Origin: Mesorhizobium sp. AR02
Lineage (GTDB): Bacteria > Pseudomonadota > Alphaproteobacteria > Rhizobiales > Rhizobiaceae
Direction of reading: 5' to 3'
Length of the DNA stretch: 64,000 nucleotides
Assembly: GCF_024746835.1 (NCBI RefSeq)
Contig: NZ_CP080531.1
Coordinates: 3,596,001-3,660,000, forward strand
The translations under genes and the position numbers were made by a program. Under the pieces are notes generated by a model. It made no database searches and was not told the origin of the DNA. It was given only the letters and a program-made list of their open reading frames with translations. Positions 42,827-51,360 of this stretch are shown one piece after another; position 1 is the stretch's first letter; every line of letters starts with the position of its first letter.

Positions 42827-43478
42827 AGATGTCCAGCCTTCCGCCGGCCAGGATCATGCGGCGCGCGTCGACCTGTTCCATCAGGCCAAGGTCATGGGTC
42901 GCGATGACCACGGCGGTGCCCAACCGATTGAGCTCGATGAACAGCCTGAGCAGGCGCCGCGCCAGCGGCGGATCGACATTGCCGGTCGGCTCGTCGGCCA
43001 GCAGGATTTCCGGCTGCTCGATCAGGGCGCGCGCGATCGCGGCGCGCTGCTTCTCGCCGCCCGACAGGACCGGCGGCAGCACATGCATGCGCTCGCCCAG
43101 CCCCACCCATTTCAACAGCTCGGTGACATCGGTGCGGTAACTTGCTTCCTCGCGCCCGCGCACGCGCAGCGGCAGCGCGACATTCTCATAGGTGGTCATG
43201 TGGTCGAGCAGGCGAAAATCCTGGAACACCACGCCGATGCGGCGGCGCAAGTGCGGCAGTTCGGTGCGCGAGATGCGTGAGCGGTCCTTGCCGAAAATGG
43301 TGATCAGCCCGCGCGTTGGCTTCAGCGACATGAACAAAAGGCGCAGCAACGTCGTCTTGCCGGCGCCCGAAGGGCCGCTCAGGAACTGGAAGGAGCGCTC
43401 CGGTATATGCAGGGAGATGTCGCGGAGGATTTCCGGACCCATGCCATAGCGGAGGCCAACATTTTCGAAGCGAATCAA
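42819..43478 (-). CDS. ftsE: Cell division ATP-binding protein FtsE
   Basis: ABC ATPase, 219 residues. Walker A 'GPSGAGKTT' at 35-43, signature 'LSGGEKQRAAIARAL', Walker B 'ILLADEPTGNVD', and the H-loop 'VVIATHDLGLM'. Together with FtsX it acts at the division site. Its stop lies inside the ftsX start region, showing translational coupling. A palindromic repeat (43501-43549) lies just upstream of its start codon. Confidence 0.95.
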   Translation of the reverse strand: MIRFENVGLRYGMGPEILRDISLHIPERSFQFLSGPSGAGKTTLLRLLFMSLKPTRGLITIFGKDRSRISRTELPHLRRRIGVVFQDFRLLDHMTTYENVALPLRVRGREEASYRTDVTELLKWVGLGERMHVLPPVLSGGEKQRAAIARALIEQPEILLADEPTGNVDPPLARRLLRLFIELNRLGTAVVIATHDLGLMEQVDARRMILAGGRLDIYD

Positions 43479-43500
43479 TTTCGACGACCTGAAATTCCTA

Positions 43501-43549
43501 GAGCATGATGCCGAAAAGTGTGAAGCGGTTTTCGGACGACATCATGCTC
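43501..43549. repeat. Palindromic intergenic repeat (double-stem type)
   Basis: GAGCATGATG (43501-43510) pairs with CATCATGCTC (43540-43549) and, inside, CCGAAAA (43511-43517) pairs with TTTTCGG (43529-43535). This is a second type of rhizobial mosaic repeat; it shares the 'tagagc' end and the 'gtgtgaagcggtttt' core wording with the reverse strand of the 128-bp elements. Confidence 0.75.
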
Positions 43550-43682
43550 GGTCTCTTTTAGAGCCGGCGCAGAGCCTGCCTGTTCTGGGAAAAGACCATC
43601 GGCCGGCATGGTTAACCGGCGGTTAATTCCTGTGCTGTTTCGGCTTGTCACGACGGCTCCGGTGGGGAAGCGTTAACCATTT

Positions 43683-44375
43683 ATGTTTACGCAAAAGAAA
43701 CGAAAAGCGAACACGCGCAATAACGGGGCCATGATGGCTGACGAACGAACCGCGCGCCCGGTTTCCGGCGAAATCATGACCGATACCCCGGCAATTGCCG
43801 CGGCGGACAGGATCGTGCGTGCTCCGGCGGCCGATATCATCGATGCCGACTATGAAGTAGTGCCGCGCTTTGCCCCTGCCGTGGAAAGCGTTTCACCGCT
43901 GCCGCGTGCGATTATCACCCCGTCCATCGAGGGCATGGACATGTTGCGCAAGCCGGAACCACCGGCGGAACGGCCGCCGGCCGCGCGCGGTGGGCCGATC
44001 TTCTGGATCGCCGGCATCGGTGCTGCGCTCGCCGCCTTCTGGGTCTCCGGCGGGCATGCGCTGGTGCGCCAGGTGCCGTTCCTGTCCAGCGCGCAAGCGT
44101 CGGCGCTGACCATCTCGGGCGTCACCTCACGCGTCGACGCCTCCGGAGCCAATCCGGTGTTGTTCGTCGATGGCGAGGCCGCCAATGACGGGACGGGGCC
44201 GGCAACAATGCCGCCGCTCGAAATCCGGGTGACGGGCAATGACGGACGTTTGACCCGCTATACGTTGGGGACATCCGGCCATTCGCTGGCGTCGGGCGAA
44301 AGATTCGGCTTTGCCAGCCGGCTCGACGTGCCTAAGAACGGCGTAAGGACCGTTTTGGTTACTTTCGCTGACTAG
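43683..44375 (+). CDS. Conserved hypothetical membrane protein (between ftsE and hpt)
   Basis: A 230-residue protein: a long polar N-terminal region, one membrane segment (about residues 105-125, 'IFWIAGIGAALAAFWVSGGH') and a C-terminal soluble part with 'ALTISGVTSRVDASGANPVL' and 'LEIRVTGNDGRLTRYTLGTS', which looks like a DUF3426-type beta domain without the zinc ribbon. The ATG at 43731 is an alternative start (MADERTARPV). Homologues sit between ftsE and hpt in many rhizobia, but their function is unknown. Confidence 0.8.
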   Translation: MFTQKKRKANTRNNGAMMADERTARPVSGEIMTDTPAIAAADRIVRAPAADIIDADYEVVPRFAPAVESVSPLPRAIITPSIEGMDMLRKPEPPAERPPAARGGPIFWIAGIGAALAAFWVSGGHALVRQVPFLSSAQASALTISGVTSRVDASGANPVLFVDGEAANDGTGPATMPPLEIRVTGNDGRLTRYTLGTSGHSLASGERFGFASRLDVPKNGVRTVLVTFAD

Positions 44376-44399
44376 GCGATCACCGGGGAAGACCACCAA

Positions 44400-44942
44400 A
44401 TGCCCATCGTACGCGACAAGGACATCGAAGTCCTGTTTTCGGCGTCGGCGATCGCGCGCCGCAATCTCGAGCTGGCCAAGGAGATCGCCGAGCACGACTA
44501 TCACGATCTGCTGGTGATTTCCGTGCTGAAGGGCTCGTTCATCTTCGCCGCCGACCTGATCCGCGCCATGCACGATGTTGGCCTGTCGCCAGAGGTCGAG
44601 TTCATCTTCATTTCCAGCTATGGCGCCGGCACCACCAGCGGCGAGGTGAGGGTGCTGCGCGACATCGACAATGAGGTTGCCGGCCGCGACGTGCTGCTGA
44701 TCGACGACATTCTCGAATCCGGCAAGACGCTGACCTTCACCCGCGACCTGATGCTGTCACGCGGTGCGAAAAGCTGTTCCATCGCCGTGCTGCTCGACAA
44801 GCGTATGCGCCGCCAGACCGCGCTCGTCGCCGACTATGTCGGCTTCGACTGCCCCGATTATTTCGTCGTCGGCTACGGCATGGACGTTGCGCACGCCTTT
44901 CGCGAATTGCCGTTCGTGGGTGTTGTGAAAGGCGATGCGTGA
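44400..44942 (+). CDS. hpt: Hypoxanthine phosphoribosyltransferase
   Basis: Purine salvage enzyme converting hypoxanthine (and guanine) with PRPP to IMP/GMP. 180 residues; the PRPP motif 'DVLLIDDILESGKTL' at about 97-111, the N-terminal 'VISVLKGSFIFAADLIRAM', the 'EFIFISSYGAGTTSGEV' flexible loop and 'DYFVVGYGMDVAHAFRELP' at the C-terminus. Located 24 bp after the membrane-protein gene, likely the same operon. Confidence 0.95.
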   Translation: MPIVRDKDIEVLFSASAIARRNLELAKEIAEHDYHDLLVISVLKGSFIFAADLIRAMHDVGLSPEVEFIFISSYGAGTTSGEVRVLRDIDNEVAGRDVLLIDDILESGKTLTFTRDLMLSRGAKSCSIAVLLDKRMRRQTALVADYVGFDCPDYFVVGYGMDVAHAFRELPFVGVVKGDA

Positions 44943-45061
44943 GGCGAGTGCCTCGCACCGGCAAGTTCTGAAAAAGCCCTTAACGGCGCTGGAAAAATTA
45001 GCCGGTCGGACGCTTGGGGCTTTCAGAAAAAGTCAACTTTTCGCCGCCAAATATGCCGGCC

Positions 45062-45433
45062 ATGGCAAAGCTTCTGATCGTCGAGGACGATGAGTCCGTC
45101 CGCACCCTCGCAGCCCGCGCGCTTGAACGCGCAGGCCACGCAATCGATATCGCCGCCCATGGCGCCCAAGGCCTGGCGCTGATCCGCGCCGCCCATGGCG
45201 GCTACGATCTCGTCGTCTCCGACATCCGCATGCCCGAGATGGACGGCATCGAGATGGCGATCGCGGCGGCGGCGCGTTTCCCGGCGATGAAGATCATGCT
45301 GATGACCGGCTATGCCGACCAGCGCGAGCGCGCCGAGGAGTTGAACGGCATCATCCTCGACGTCGTGCAAAAGCCGTTCACGCTGGCGGAAATCCGCTCA
45401 CGCGTCGAACGGGCGCTGATCTGCTTCGCCTGA
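45062..45433 (+). CDS. Single-domain response regulator, CpdR-like
   Basis: A 123-residue receiver domain without output domain. The phospho-acceptor is Asp54 in 'YDLVVSDIRMPEMDGIEM', acidic residues in 'LLIVEDDESVR', Thr in 'IMLMTGYADQRERAEEL' and Lys in 'VVQKPFTLAEIRSRV'. The 'MTGYADQRERAEEL' segment is typical of CpdR, the adaptor that gives ClpXP access to cell-cycle substrates in Alphaproteobacteria; rhizobia have two CpdR paralogues. Start at ATG 45062; 45053 is a further in-frame ATG. Confidence 0.85.
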   Translation: MAKLLIVEDDESVRTLAARALERAGHAIDIAAHGAQGLALIRAAHGGYDLVVSDIRMPEMDGIEMAIAAAARFPAMKIMLMTGYADQRERAEELNGIILDVVQKPFTLAEIRSRVERALICFA

Positions 45434-46381
45434 TCACACCGGATCGGCAGCGGCAAGCACCGGCGCTGCGCTCCTGCGCCGCTCGGTGTTGAGCGCCAGC
45501 AGGCCGGCGCCGATGATGAGGATCGCACCGATCACGGTCGTCGACCGCGGCACCTCGGCGAAGAACAGGAAACCCCACAGCGGCGACCACAAAATGCCGG
45601 TGTATTCGAAGGTGGCGACCCGATTGGCCGGTGCCAGCCTGTAGCCCTGCGACAGAAGGATCATGCCGGCGGAGGCGACGAAACCGCAGGCGGCCATCTT
45701 GAGGAAATCCGGCAGCGTCGGCCATATCCATGGCCGCACCAGGAACTCGACACTGGGGTGGACGGCGTGGGTTATGCCGGCCAGGTGGAATGTGCCGGCA
45801 ACCACCGCCGCGCCGATGAGATAGGCGCCGTTCTGGTAGAAGGCCATGACGGTGGACGATTCGGTATCGCCGATCTTGCGCGCCATCAGCTGCGAGAAGC
45901 CGTAGAGCGCCGCCGAGCCCAGCGACAGCAGCGCCGCCCAGTCAAACAGGCCGGCACCGGGGCGCACCATCACGATGACGCCAAGCAGTCCGATCAGCAC
46001 CGTCGCCAGCGTCCGCCAGGAGACGCGTTCGCCAAGGTAGGGCCCAGCCAGCGCCATGATGAACAGCGGCGCCATGAAATAGAGCGCTACGGCGTCGGCC
46101 AGCGGCAGCGCGGCGATGGCCAGATAGTAGACCGTGTAGGAGGTGAACTGGATGAAGGCGCGGATCGTCAGCAGGCCGAACCGCTTCGACAGGATTGCGC
46201 GCAAGCCGACATCGGCGTGGACGAGGACGATCAGGATCGGCAAGGCGACTATCGAGCGGATCGCCATCACCTCGGTCACCGGGTAGCCGCTCGATACGGC
46301 TTTGACCAGCGGGTCCTGCAGCGAGAACACCAGCACGCCAAGGCACAGGCTCAGGATGCCGCGCACCATCCTATTCTGCAT
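45434..46381 (-). CDS. EamA-family (DMT) transporter
   Basis: A 315-residue membrane protein with ten helices in two EamA repeats: 'GILSLCLGVLVFSLQDPLVK' to start, 'YLAIAALPLADAVALYFMAP' and 'GERVSWRTLATVLIGLLGVI', a later 'EYTGILWSPLWGFLFFAEVP'. This resembles S-adenosylmethionine or riboflavin importers of the DMT family, but the substrate is not clear. It shares its end with the convergent CpdR-like gene (no gap) and is divergent from a LysR gene. Confidence 0.86.
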   Translation of the reverse strand: MQNRMVRGILSLCLGVLVFSLQDPLVKAVSSGYPVTEVMAIRSIVALPILIVLVHADVGLRAILSKRFGLLTIRAFIQFTSYTVYYLAIAALPLADAVALYFMAPLFIMALAGPYLGERVSWRTLATVLIGLLGVIVMVRPGAGLFDWAALLSLGSAALYGFSQLMARKIGDTESSTVMAFYQNGAYLIGAAVVAGTFHLAGITHAVHPSVEFLVRPWIWPTLPDFLKMAACGFVASAGMILLSQGYRLAPANRVATFEYTGILWSPLWGFLFFAEVPRSTTVIGAILIIGAGLLALNTERRRSAAPVLAAADPV

Positions 46382-46588
46382 CTGCGTTCAGGCTCCTGCG
46401 CGTATGACCCGAAGCGCGTCCGGATCAAAAAGAACCCGCCACCGTTTCGGGCAGCGGGCACGAGTGAGGACTCTTTATTGGTCCGCGGCCGATTTCGCAG
46501 CCGCATATCCAATGGGTGTCACAACTATCGTCACGGCGTTTGACATGTTGCAAACGAATTGGAATGATAGCTGTGATCAGATTTTCTT

Positions 46589-47458
46589 ATGGCGGATTCC
46601 ATGCGACCAACCCTCGACAGCGATCTCCTGCGCACCTTTGTGGCCATTGCCGAGGCCGGCAATTTCACGCGGGCGGCCGAGCAGGCCGGCCGCACCCAGT
46701 CGGCCGTGTCGATGCAGATGAAGAAGCTCGAAGAGCTGGTCGGCGACAGCCTGTTCGAGCGCGGCTCGCGCGGCGTCGCGCTGACACGGCGCGGCGGCGA
46801 ACTCATCGTCAATGCCCGCCGCATCGTTTCGCTGCTCGACGAGACGGCGGCGTCGATGGCGGCGGCGCCGCTCGGCGGACCGGTGCGCATCGGCATTCCG
46901 GAGGAATATGGCCACGCCATCCTGTCGCGCGCGCTCGGCGCGTTTTCAAAGCGCCACACCAAGGTCGAGGTCACCGTGCGCTACGCGCATTCGGGAGCAC
47001 AGCTGTCGGCGCTCGCCGCTGGCGAACTTGATCTGTGCGTGGTGTTCGAATGGCAGGATCCGGCCGGGGGCGAAGTGCTGATGCACGATCCTACCGTCTG
47101 GGTGACGTCGAACCTGCACCACATGCATGAGGAACGGCCGGTGCCGATCGCGCTCTACAACCGGGCCGGCTGGTGCAAGGACTTTGCCATCAAATCGCTG
47201 GAACAACGCGGTCTTGCCTATCGTGTCGCCTATACCAGCGACACCACCGGCGGCCTGAAGCTTGCCGTCACCTCAGGACTGGCGATCGCGCCGATCTCGC
47301 GCAGCAACATTCCAGATGGCTGCCGGGAACTGACGTCCGCCGACGGGTTTGGCGACATCGATTCCTCTAATGTGGTGATGCATCGCAACCCGAATGCATC
47401 AGGTGAGGCGATCGACGGCATGCAGGAGGCGATCCGCGAGGCGTTCGTCAACCGGTAG
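46589..47458 (+). CDS. LysR-family transcriptional regulator (LrhA/HexA-like)
   Basis: A 289-residue regulator. DNA-binding 'LDSDLLRTFVAIAEAGNFTR', 'AAEQAGRTQSAVSMQMKKLE', 'LFERGSRGVALTRRGGELIV' and an effector domain with 'RIGIPEEYGHAILSRALGAF'. The N-terminal wording is close to LrhA-type regulators. Divergent from the DMT transporter (207-bp spacer), which may be its target. An in-frame ATG at 46601 is an alternative start. Confidence 0.9.
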   Translation: MADSMRPTLDSDLLRTFVAIAEAGNFTRAAEQAGRTQSAVSMQMKKLEELVGDSLFERGSRGVALTRRGGELIVNARRIVSLLDETAASMAAAPLGGPVRIGIPEEYGHAILSRALGAFSKRHTKVEVTVRYAHSGAQLSALAAGELDLCVVFEWQDPAGGEVLMHDPTVWVTSNLHHMHEERPVPIALYNRAGWCKDFAIKSLEQRGLAYRVAYTSDTTGGLKLAVTSGLAIAPISRSNIPDGCRELTSADGFGDIDSSNVVMHRNPNASGEAIDGMQEAIREAFVNR

Positions 47459-47622
47459 CTGGATTAAGCATATCCTCATGGAAATTAGCATCTCGTTCCG
47501 TGCTTGCGACACAGGGCTGTCGGCAGCGGTTCATGAAGTGCAAGGCCCTCCGACAATCGAATGTCGTGCGGTCGATTGATCCTCGTCGCAGACTGGGGGC
47601 GCCGATTGGCTCCAACACCGTG

Positions 47623-48576
47623 CTACTCGGGCGCGGTGACTCGCATCAGCATTGCTTGAAGGAAGCCATCGGGGCGAGGGATCGAGATAAATTCGTGCGT
47701 CACGCGATGGCTAGCGAACTTTGCCACCAGGGCCTCGATGTCGTTCCGTTTTCCGGACGAGATAATCAGATCTTCCGCGCATTGCACGACGGCCTCGTTG
47801 ATCCGTTCAACTCCTCTAGGCTCGATCGCGGCGAACCGAACAGACCCCTGGGGCTCTCTGGAAAAATCAGCCTCGTCGAGCCGCATTGAGACGTCCATGA
47901 CGACATGAAGGCAAAGCGAAGGCGTTAGCGGCAGATAGCGGGGCAGGATAGGTTTTCCGCCCCGAAAAGGACCAGGATCGTGGAACGCAGCCGGATTGTC
48001 GCACGTGACGAATTCCAGACGGGTGGAATTCTTCACTACAATCCACTCGGCGTTATAGATGCGCCAAGCATGCTCTGTGAGTTGGCGTGCCATCATCGCG
48101 CGGATGAAGTTTGGATAGGTTTCGACCGCTATGCGTCCTTTGTCTACCTCCTCAATAGCTCTCTGTAACTTTGGGTCGGCCTTTCCTCGGCGTGCATTCA
48201 ATACCTGGTATGCTCGGACTGTCTCGATGACGTTCCGGTTGTTACCCTCCACAAATAGCCGCGTGGCGGCAGGTGTGGTGACCATAAGATTTGCCATATA
48301 GCCCGAAACGGCGAATTTGACGTCTGCCGGCGCATGGCCGTTCGCCAAGGCCTCTACCGAAGGCTTCCAGTACGGTTCGAAAGTCTTCCGGTACTCGCCA
48401 AGGGCCTCGGGCTTGGAAAGGAAATCGGGAACGATGTCACCACCCATCTCCCGGCATATGTCGCCAGGATGACAGGGAAAATCTTTCAAGTCCGACTTAC
48501 GGTAGGCGTGCAACATACCTCCTGGGTGAACGAAGTGCTTGAGATAGGTTTGGGCCACATAGTGGTCCTTGCGCAT
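47623..48576 (-). CDS. DUF4238 domain protein, probably acquired
   Basis: A 317-residue protein of the DUF4238 family: 'MRKDHYVAQTYLKHFVHPGG' at the N-terminus (the RKDHYVPQ-type start), 'VKNSTRLEFVTCDNPAAFHD', 'LPLTPSLCLHVVMD' and 'INEAVVQCAEDLIISS'. No membrane segment. Function is unknown; DUF4238 genes are scattered in bacteria and often lie in accessory DNA. Here the gene sits alone between a LysR gene and a core TIGR02302 gene, with visibly lower GC and codon use unlike its neighbours, so transfer is likely. Start at ATG 48576; a role in defence is not shown. Confidence 0.78.
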   Translation of the reverse strand: MRKDHYVAQTYLKHFVHPGGMLHAYRKSDLKDFPCHPGDICREMGGDIVPDFLSKPEALGEYRKTFEPYWKPSVEALANGHAPADVKFAVSGYMANLMVTTPAATRLFVEGNNRNVIETVRAYQVLNARRGKADPKLQRAIEEVDKGRIAVETYPNFIRAMMARQLTEHAWRIYNAEWIVVKNSTRLEFVTCDNPAAFHDPGPFRGGKPILPRYLPLTPSLCLHVVMDVSMRLDEADFSREPQGSVRFAAIEPRGVERINEAVVQCAEDLIISSGKRNDIEALVAKFASHRVTHEFISIPRPDGFLQAMLMRVTAPE

Positions 48577-48637
48577 CGGACCTCCTATCGCAAAGCGCGC
48601 GTTCTAAGGGTTGCAGTCGTCCCGAGGGCGTTGGTTC

Positions 48638-51244
48638 CTACTTCAGCTCCAGCAGCCGTTCCAGATAGCTGCGCTCGATGTCGGGGCTGAGCGCGTTGCC
48701 GAGCCGCTTGCGGATCGCTTCCAGGATCTGGCGGGCGCGCTGGACGTCGATCTCGTCGGGGACTTTCACCGAATCGCCGAAATCCGGACCCTGGCTGGCG
48801 CGCGGCCGGCCGAGCGGGTCGCGGTCGGCATTCTGCTGGCGACCGCCTTCCTGGCTGCCGCCCTGGTCGCCTTGCATGGCCTGCATCTGCTTCATCATGT
48901 CCTTGGCACCCTTGCGCAGCGCCTCGAGCGCCCGGCCCTGGTGGCCGACGGCCTCGTCGCCCTGGCCTTCGCCGAGCGCCTGCTCGGCGCTGCCCATGGA
49001 TTTTCCGGCCTCGCCAAATCCTTCATTGGGCTCCATGCCCATGCCTTCAAGGCTCTTCTTCAGCTTATCGAGATCGCTCTTCAGCTGGCCCTGGCCTTCC
49101 TGCAGCTGCTTCAGCGCATCGGCGAATTCCTGCGGCGTCATTGGCTTCGGCCTCGCCAGCGGATCGCGGTCCTCGCCAACGCCCGGCTTGTCCCGGTCCT
49201 GGCCACCGCCTTGGCCGAGCTGCTCGTCGCGGTTCTGTCCGCGCTGGCGCTCGCCGCGCTGCATCTGGTCCATGCGGAAGGTGTCGTTCATCATCTCCTG
49301 CTGGCGCCGCAGGATCTCGCCGAGCTTGTCCATTTGCTGGCGCATCTGGCTGTCCTGCTCGCCGCCCTGCTGCTGACGGCCGGCCTGGAGATTGTTCATC
49401 ATGTCCTGCAGCTGCGACAGCAATTGCTGCGCCTTGTCGCGATCACCCGACTTCGCCAGATTCTCGATCTGATCCATCATGCGGTCGATGTCGCTCTGGC
49501 GCAGTTCCTGGCCGTTCTGCTGCATCTGCGGCGCGTTCGGGTTCTGCTTGGCGCGTTCGGCGAATTCCTGCAGGAACTGGTTCATCGCCTCGCGCAGTTC
49601 CTTCATCGCCTTTTCGATTTCCTGGTCGCTGGCGCCGTTCTTGATGGCGTCCTGCAGCGCCTGCTGCGCCTGGCGCAGCCGCTTTTCTGCCGCCGAGAGG
49701 TTGCCCTCCTCGATGCCGAGCGCGATTTCCCAGAGATAGGCGACCTCGCTGCGCAGCTGATCGTCGTTCCCGGCCAGCTTCAGCCGGCTGCGCGCGCTCA
49801 TGATGGCGAGATAGTGGGACATGTTGTCGAACGTGTCTTCCGGCCGCAGCGTGATGGCATCGATCAGGTCGAGCACGCGCGGCTTGGCTTTGACGTCGAG
49901 CGCCAGCAGGCGGCGCTGCTCGATCACCGCCCGTGCCAGCGGGTTGGCGAACGGCCGCTCGGGCATCACAAGCGTCTTGGTCTCGCTCGATGCGGTGTGG
50001 CCGGCGTCATCGGTGGCGACCAGTGTCAGCTTGATGCTGCTGCCGGCCCAGACATGCTCGGTCAGGTCCTTGGTGGTCTTGGCGGCATTAGACTTGCCGC
50101 CACGGCGCGGCAGTGCCAGCGGCATCTCGGGCGGACCATAGAGCGGATGCGCATCCGGTGCCTGCGGGTCGGCCAGCGCGAAGACCGCTTTGGCGGTGGC
50201 GGCGCCATAATCGTCGTCGATCTGGTAATTGAGTTCGAAGGCGCCGTTGGCGGCACGCTTGGGCTCGCCGACAAAGCGGATCTGCGGTGGCTTGTCCGGG
50301 ATCACGGCGAAGGCCCAGCGGCCAAGCTGATCCTCACCCGATTTCAGCGTCAGCGTACCATCGCCGGTCAGCTTGCCGGTGAACTGGCGTACCTTCGAGG
50401 GGGATGTGGGGGCCGGCGCCGCCGGGCTTGCGGCAGGCTTGGTAGTGCTTGCCTGCGGTCCGGCCGGGTCGATGACACGCGCATTGTCGTCCTTGTCGGC
50501 ATAGGCAAGCGTTTCCTCGCCCGAGCCTCCGGTGACGCGCAAGGAGACATCGCTGCCTTCAGGCACATGAAACGTTGGCGTCGCCTGGTTGGCGTCCGCG
50601 GTCAGGAAGATCGGCGGCTTGCCGGTGTAGGCTGGCGGCGTCACCCAGGCGTCGATGCGCGGCGGCACGGCGTCGTGCGCGCCGTGGGCGCTGAAGCCGT
50701 CGGCAATCCTGCCGCCGGTCGGCCCGAAGGAAAAGGCAAAGGCGGTGACGAGCAGGAGCGCCGCCACGGCGCGCAGCCCCCAGGGGTCGCGCTCCGGCAC
50801 ACGCGTGCGCGGCAGGTCGGCGCCGATTCTGTCGAGCTTGGCGGCCATGCGCTTCTGGTGCTCGCGCCACAGTGCCTGCGAGAAGCTGCTTTCCCGGCCG
50901 CTTGGCCGGTCGGCCTGCACCAGCACGGGGCTGTGCAGCAGTTCGTTGGCGGCCTCGATGCGGCGATCGACCTCGGTGGCACCGGGCAAGCGGAAGAAAC
51001 GCAGCGGATAGAGCGCCGCCAGCCCTGCCAGGCCGAATGTGGTGACAAGACCGATGCGCGCAACATCCGGCAGCCGGGAGAAAACGCCGAACCAGGAGAT
51101 GCTCAGGAACAGGCTGGCGACAATAATCAGCGGCAGCAGCAACGGCCAGCCGCGCTCGACCATCATCGAGACCCGCGTCGCCAGCCGGCTGAGCGCAAGG
51201 CGCCCGGCGAGACCGCGATCGCTAGGGGTGGGTCGTTGCGTCAT
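48638..51244 (-). CDS. TIGR02302 family protein (DUF4175), large membrane protein
   Basis: An 868-residue protein. Two to three N-terminal membrane helices (about residues 30-80 and 160-180), a central periplasmic part with repeated beta segments ('PPAYTGKPPIFLTADANQAT', 'LPRRGGKSNAAKTTKDLTEH') and a C-terminal half very rich in Gln, Met and Gly with long helical stretches ('MNDTFRMDQMQRGERQRGQN'), ending in 'RARQILEAIRKRLGNALSPD'. This layout is diagnostic of the alphaproteobacterial TIGR02302 family. Function unknown. A long opposite-strand open frame here is a reading shadow. Confidence 0.88.
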   Translation of the reverse strand: MTQRPTPSDRGLAGRLALSRLATRVSMMVERGWPLLLPLIIVASLFLSISWFGVFSRLPDVARIGLVTTFGLAGLAALYPLRFFRLPGATEVDRRIEAANELLHSPVLVQADRPSGRESSFSQALWREHQKRMAAKLDRIGADLPRTRVPERDPWGLRAVAALLLVTAFAFSFGPTGGRIADGFSAHGAHDAVPPRIDAWVTPPAYTGKPPIFLTADANQATPTFHVPEGSDVSLRVTGGSGEETLAYADKDDNARVIDPAGPQASTTKPAASPAAPAPTSPSKVRQFTGKLTGDGTLTLKSGEDQLGRWAFAVIPDKPPQIRFVGEPKRAANGAFELNYQIDDDYGAATAKAVFALADPQAPDAHPLYGPPEMPLALPRRGGKSNAAKTTKDLTEHVWAGSSIKLTLVATDDAGHTASSETKTLVMPERPFANPLARAVIEQRRLLALDVKAKPRVLDLIDAITLRPEDTFDNMSHYLAIMSARSRLKLAGNDDQLRSEVAYLWEIALGIEEGNLSAAEKRLRQAQQALQDAIKNGASDQEIEKAMKELREAMNQFLQEFAERAKQNPNAPQMQQNGQELRQSDIDRMMDQIENLAKSGDRDKAQQLLSQLQDMMNNLQAGRQQQGGEQDSQMRQQMDKLGEILRRQQEMMNDTFRMDQMQRGERQRGQNRDEQLGQGGGQDRDKPGVGEDRDPLARPKPMTPQEFADALKQLQEGQGQLKSDLDKLKKSLEGMGMEPNEGFGEAGKSMGSAEQALGEGQGDEAVGHQGRALEALRKGAKDMMKQMQAMQGDQGGSQEGGRQQNADRDPLGRPRASQGPDFGDSVKVPDEIDVQRARQILEAIRKRLGNALSPDIERSYLERLLELK

Positions 51245-51360
51245 CGGCCCTTCCTGGAATCAGGCGGGATAGCCCGATCCTCACGACTCGAAGAATACCA
51301 GCAAACACGGCAAAGGCGAGGCGCTTTCAAAAAACGTGAAGCCCGCCGCTATGGTTGCAA

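Noticed and set aside
47459..48637. A multi-gene defence island around DUF4238
   Set aside because: Only one foreign-looking gene is present, with no nuclease, toxin, integrase or other defence partner next to it.
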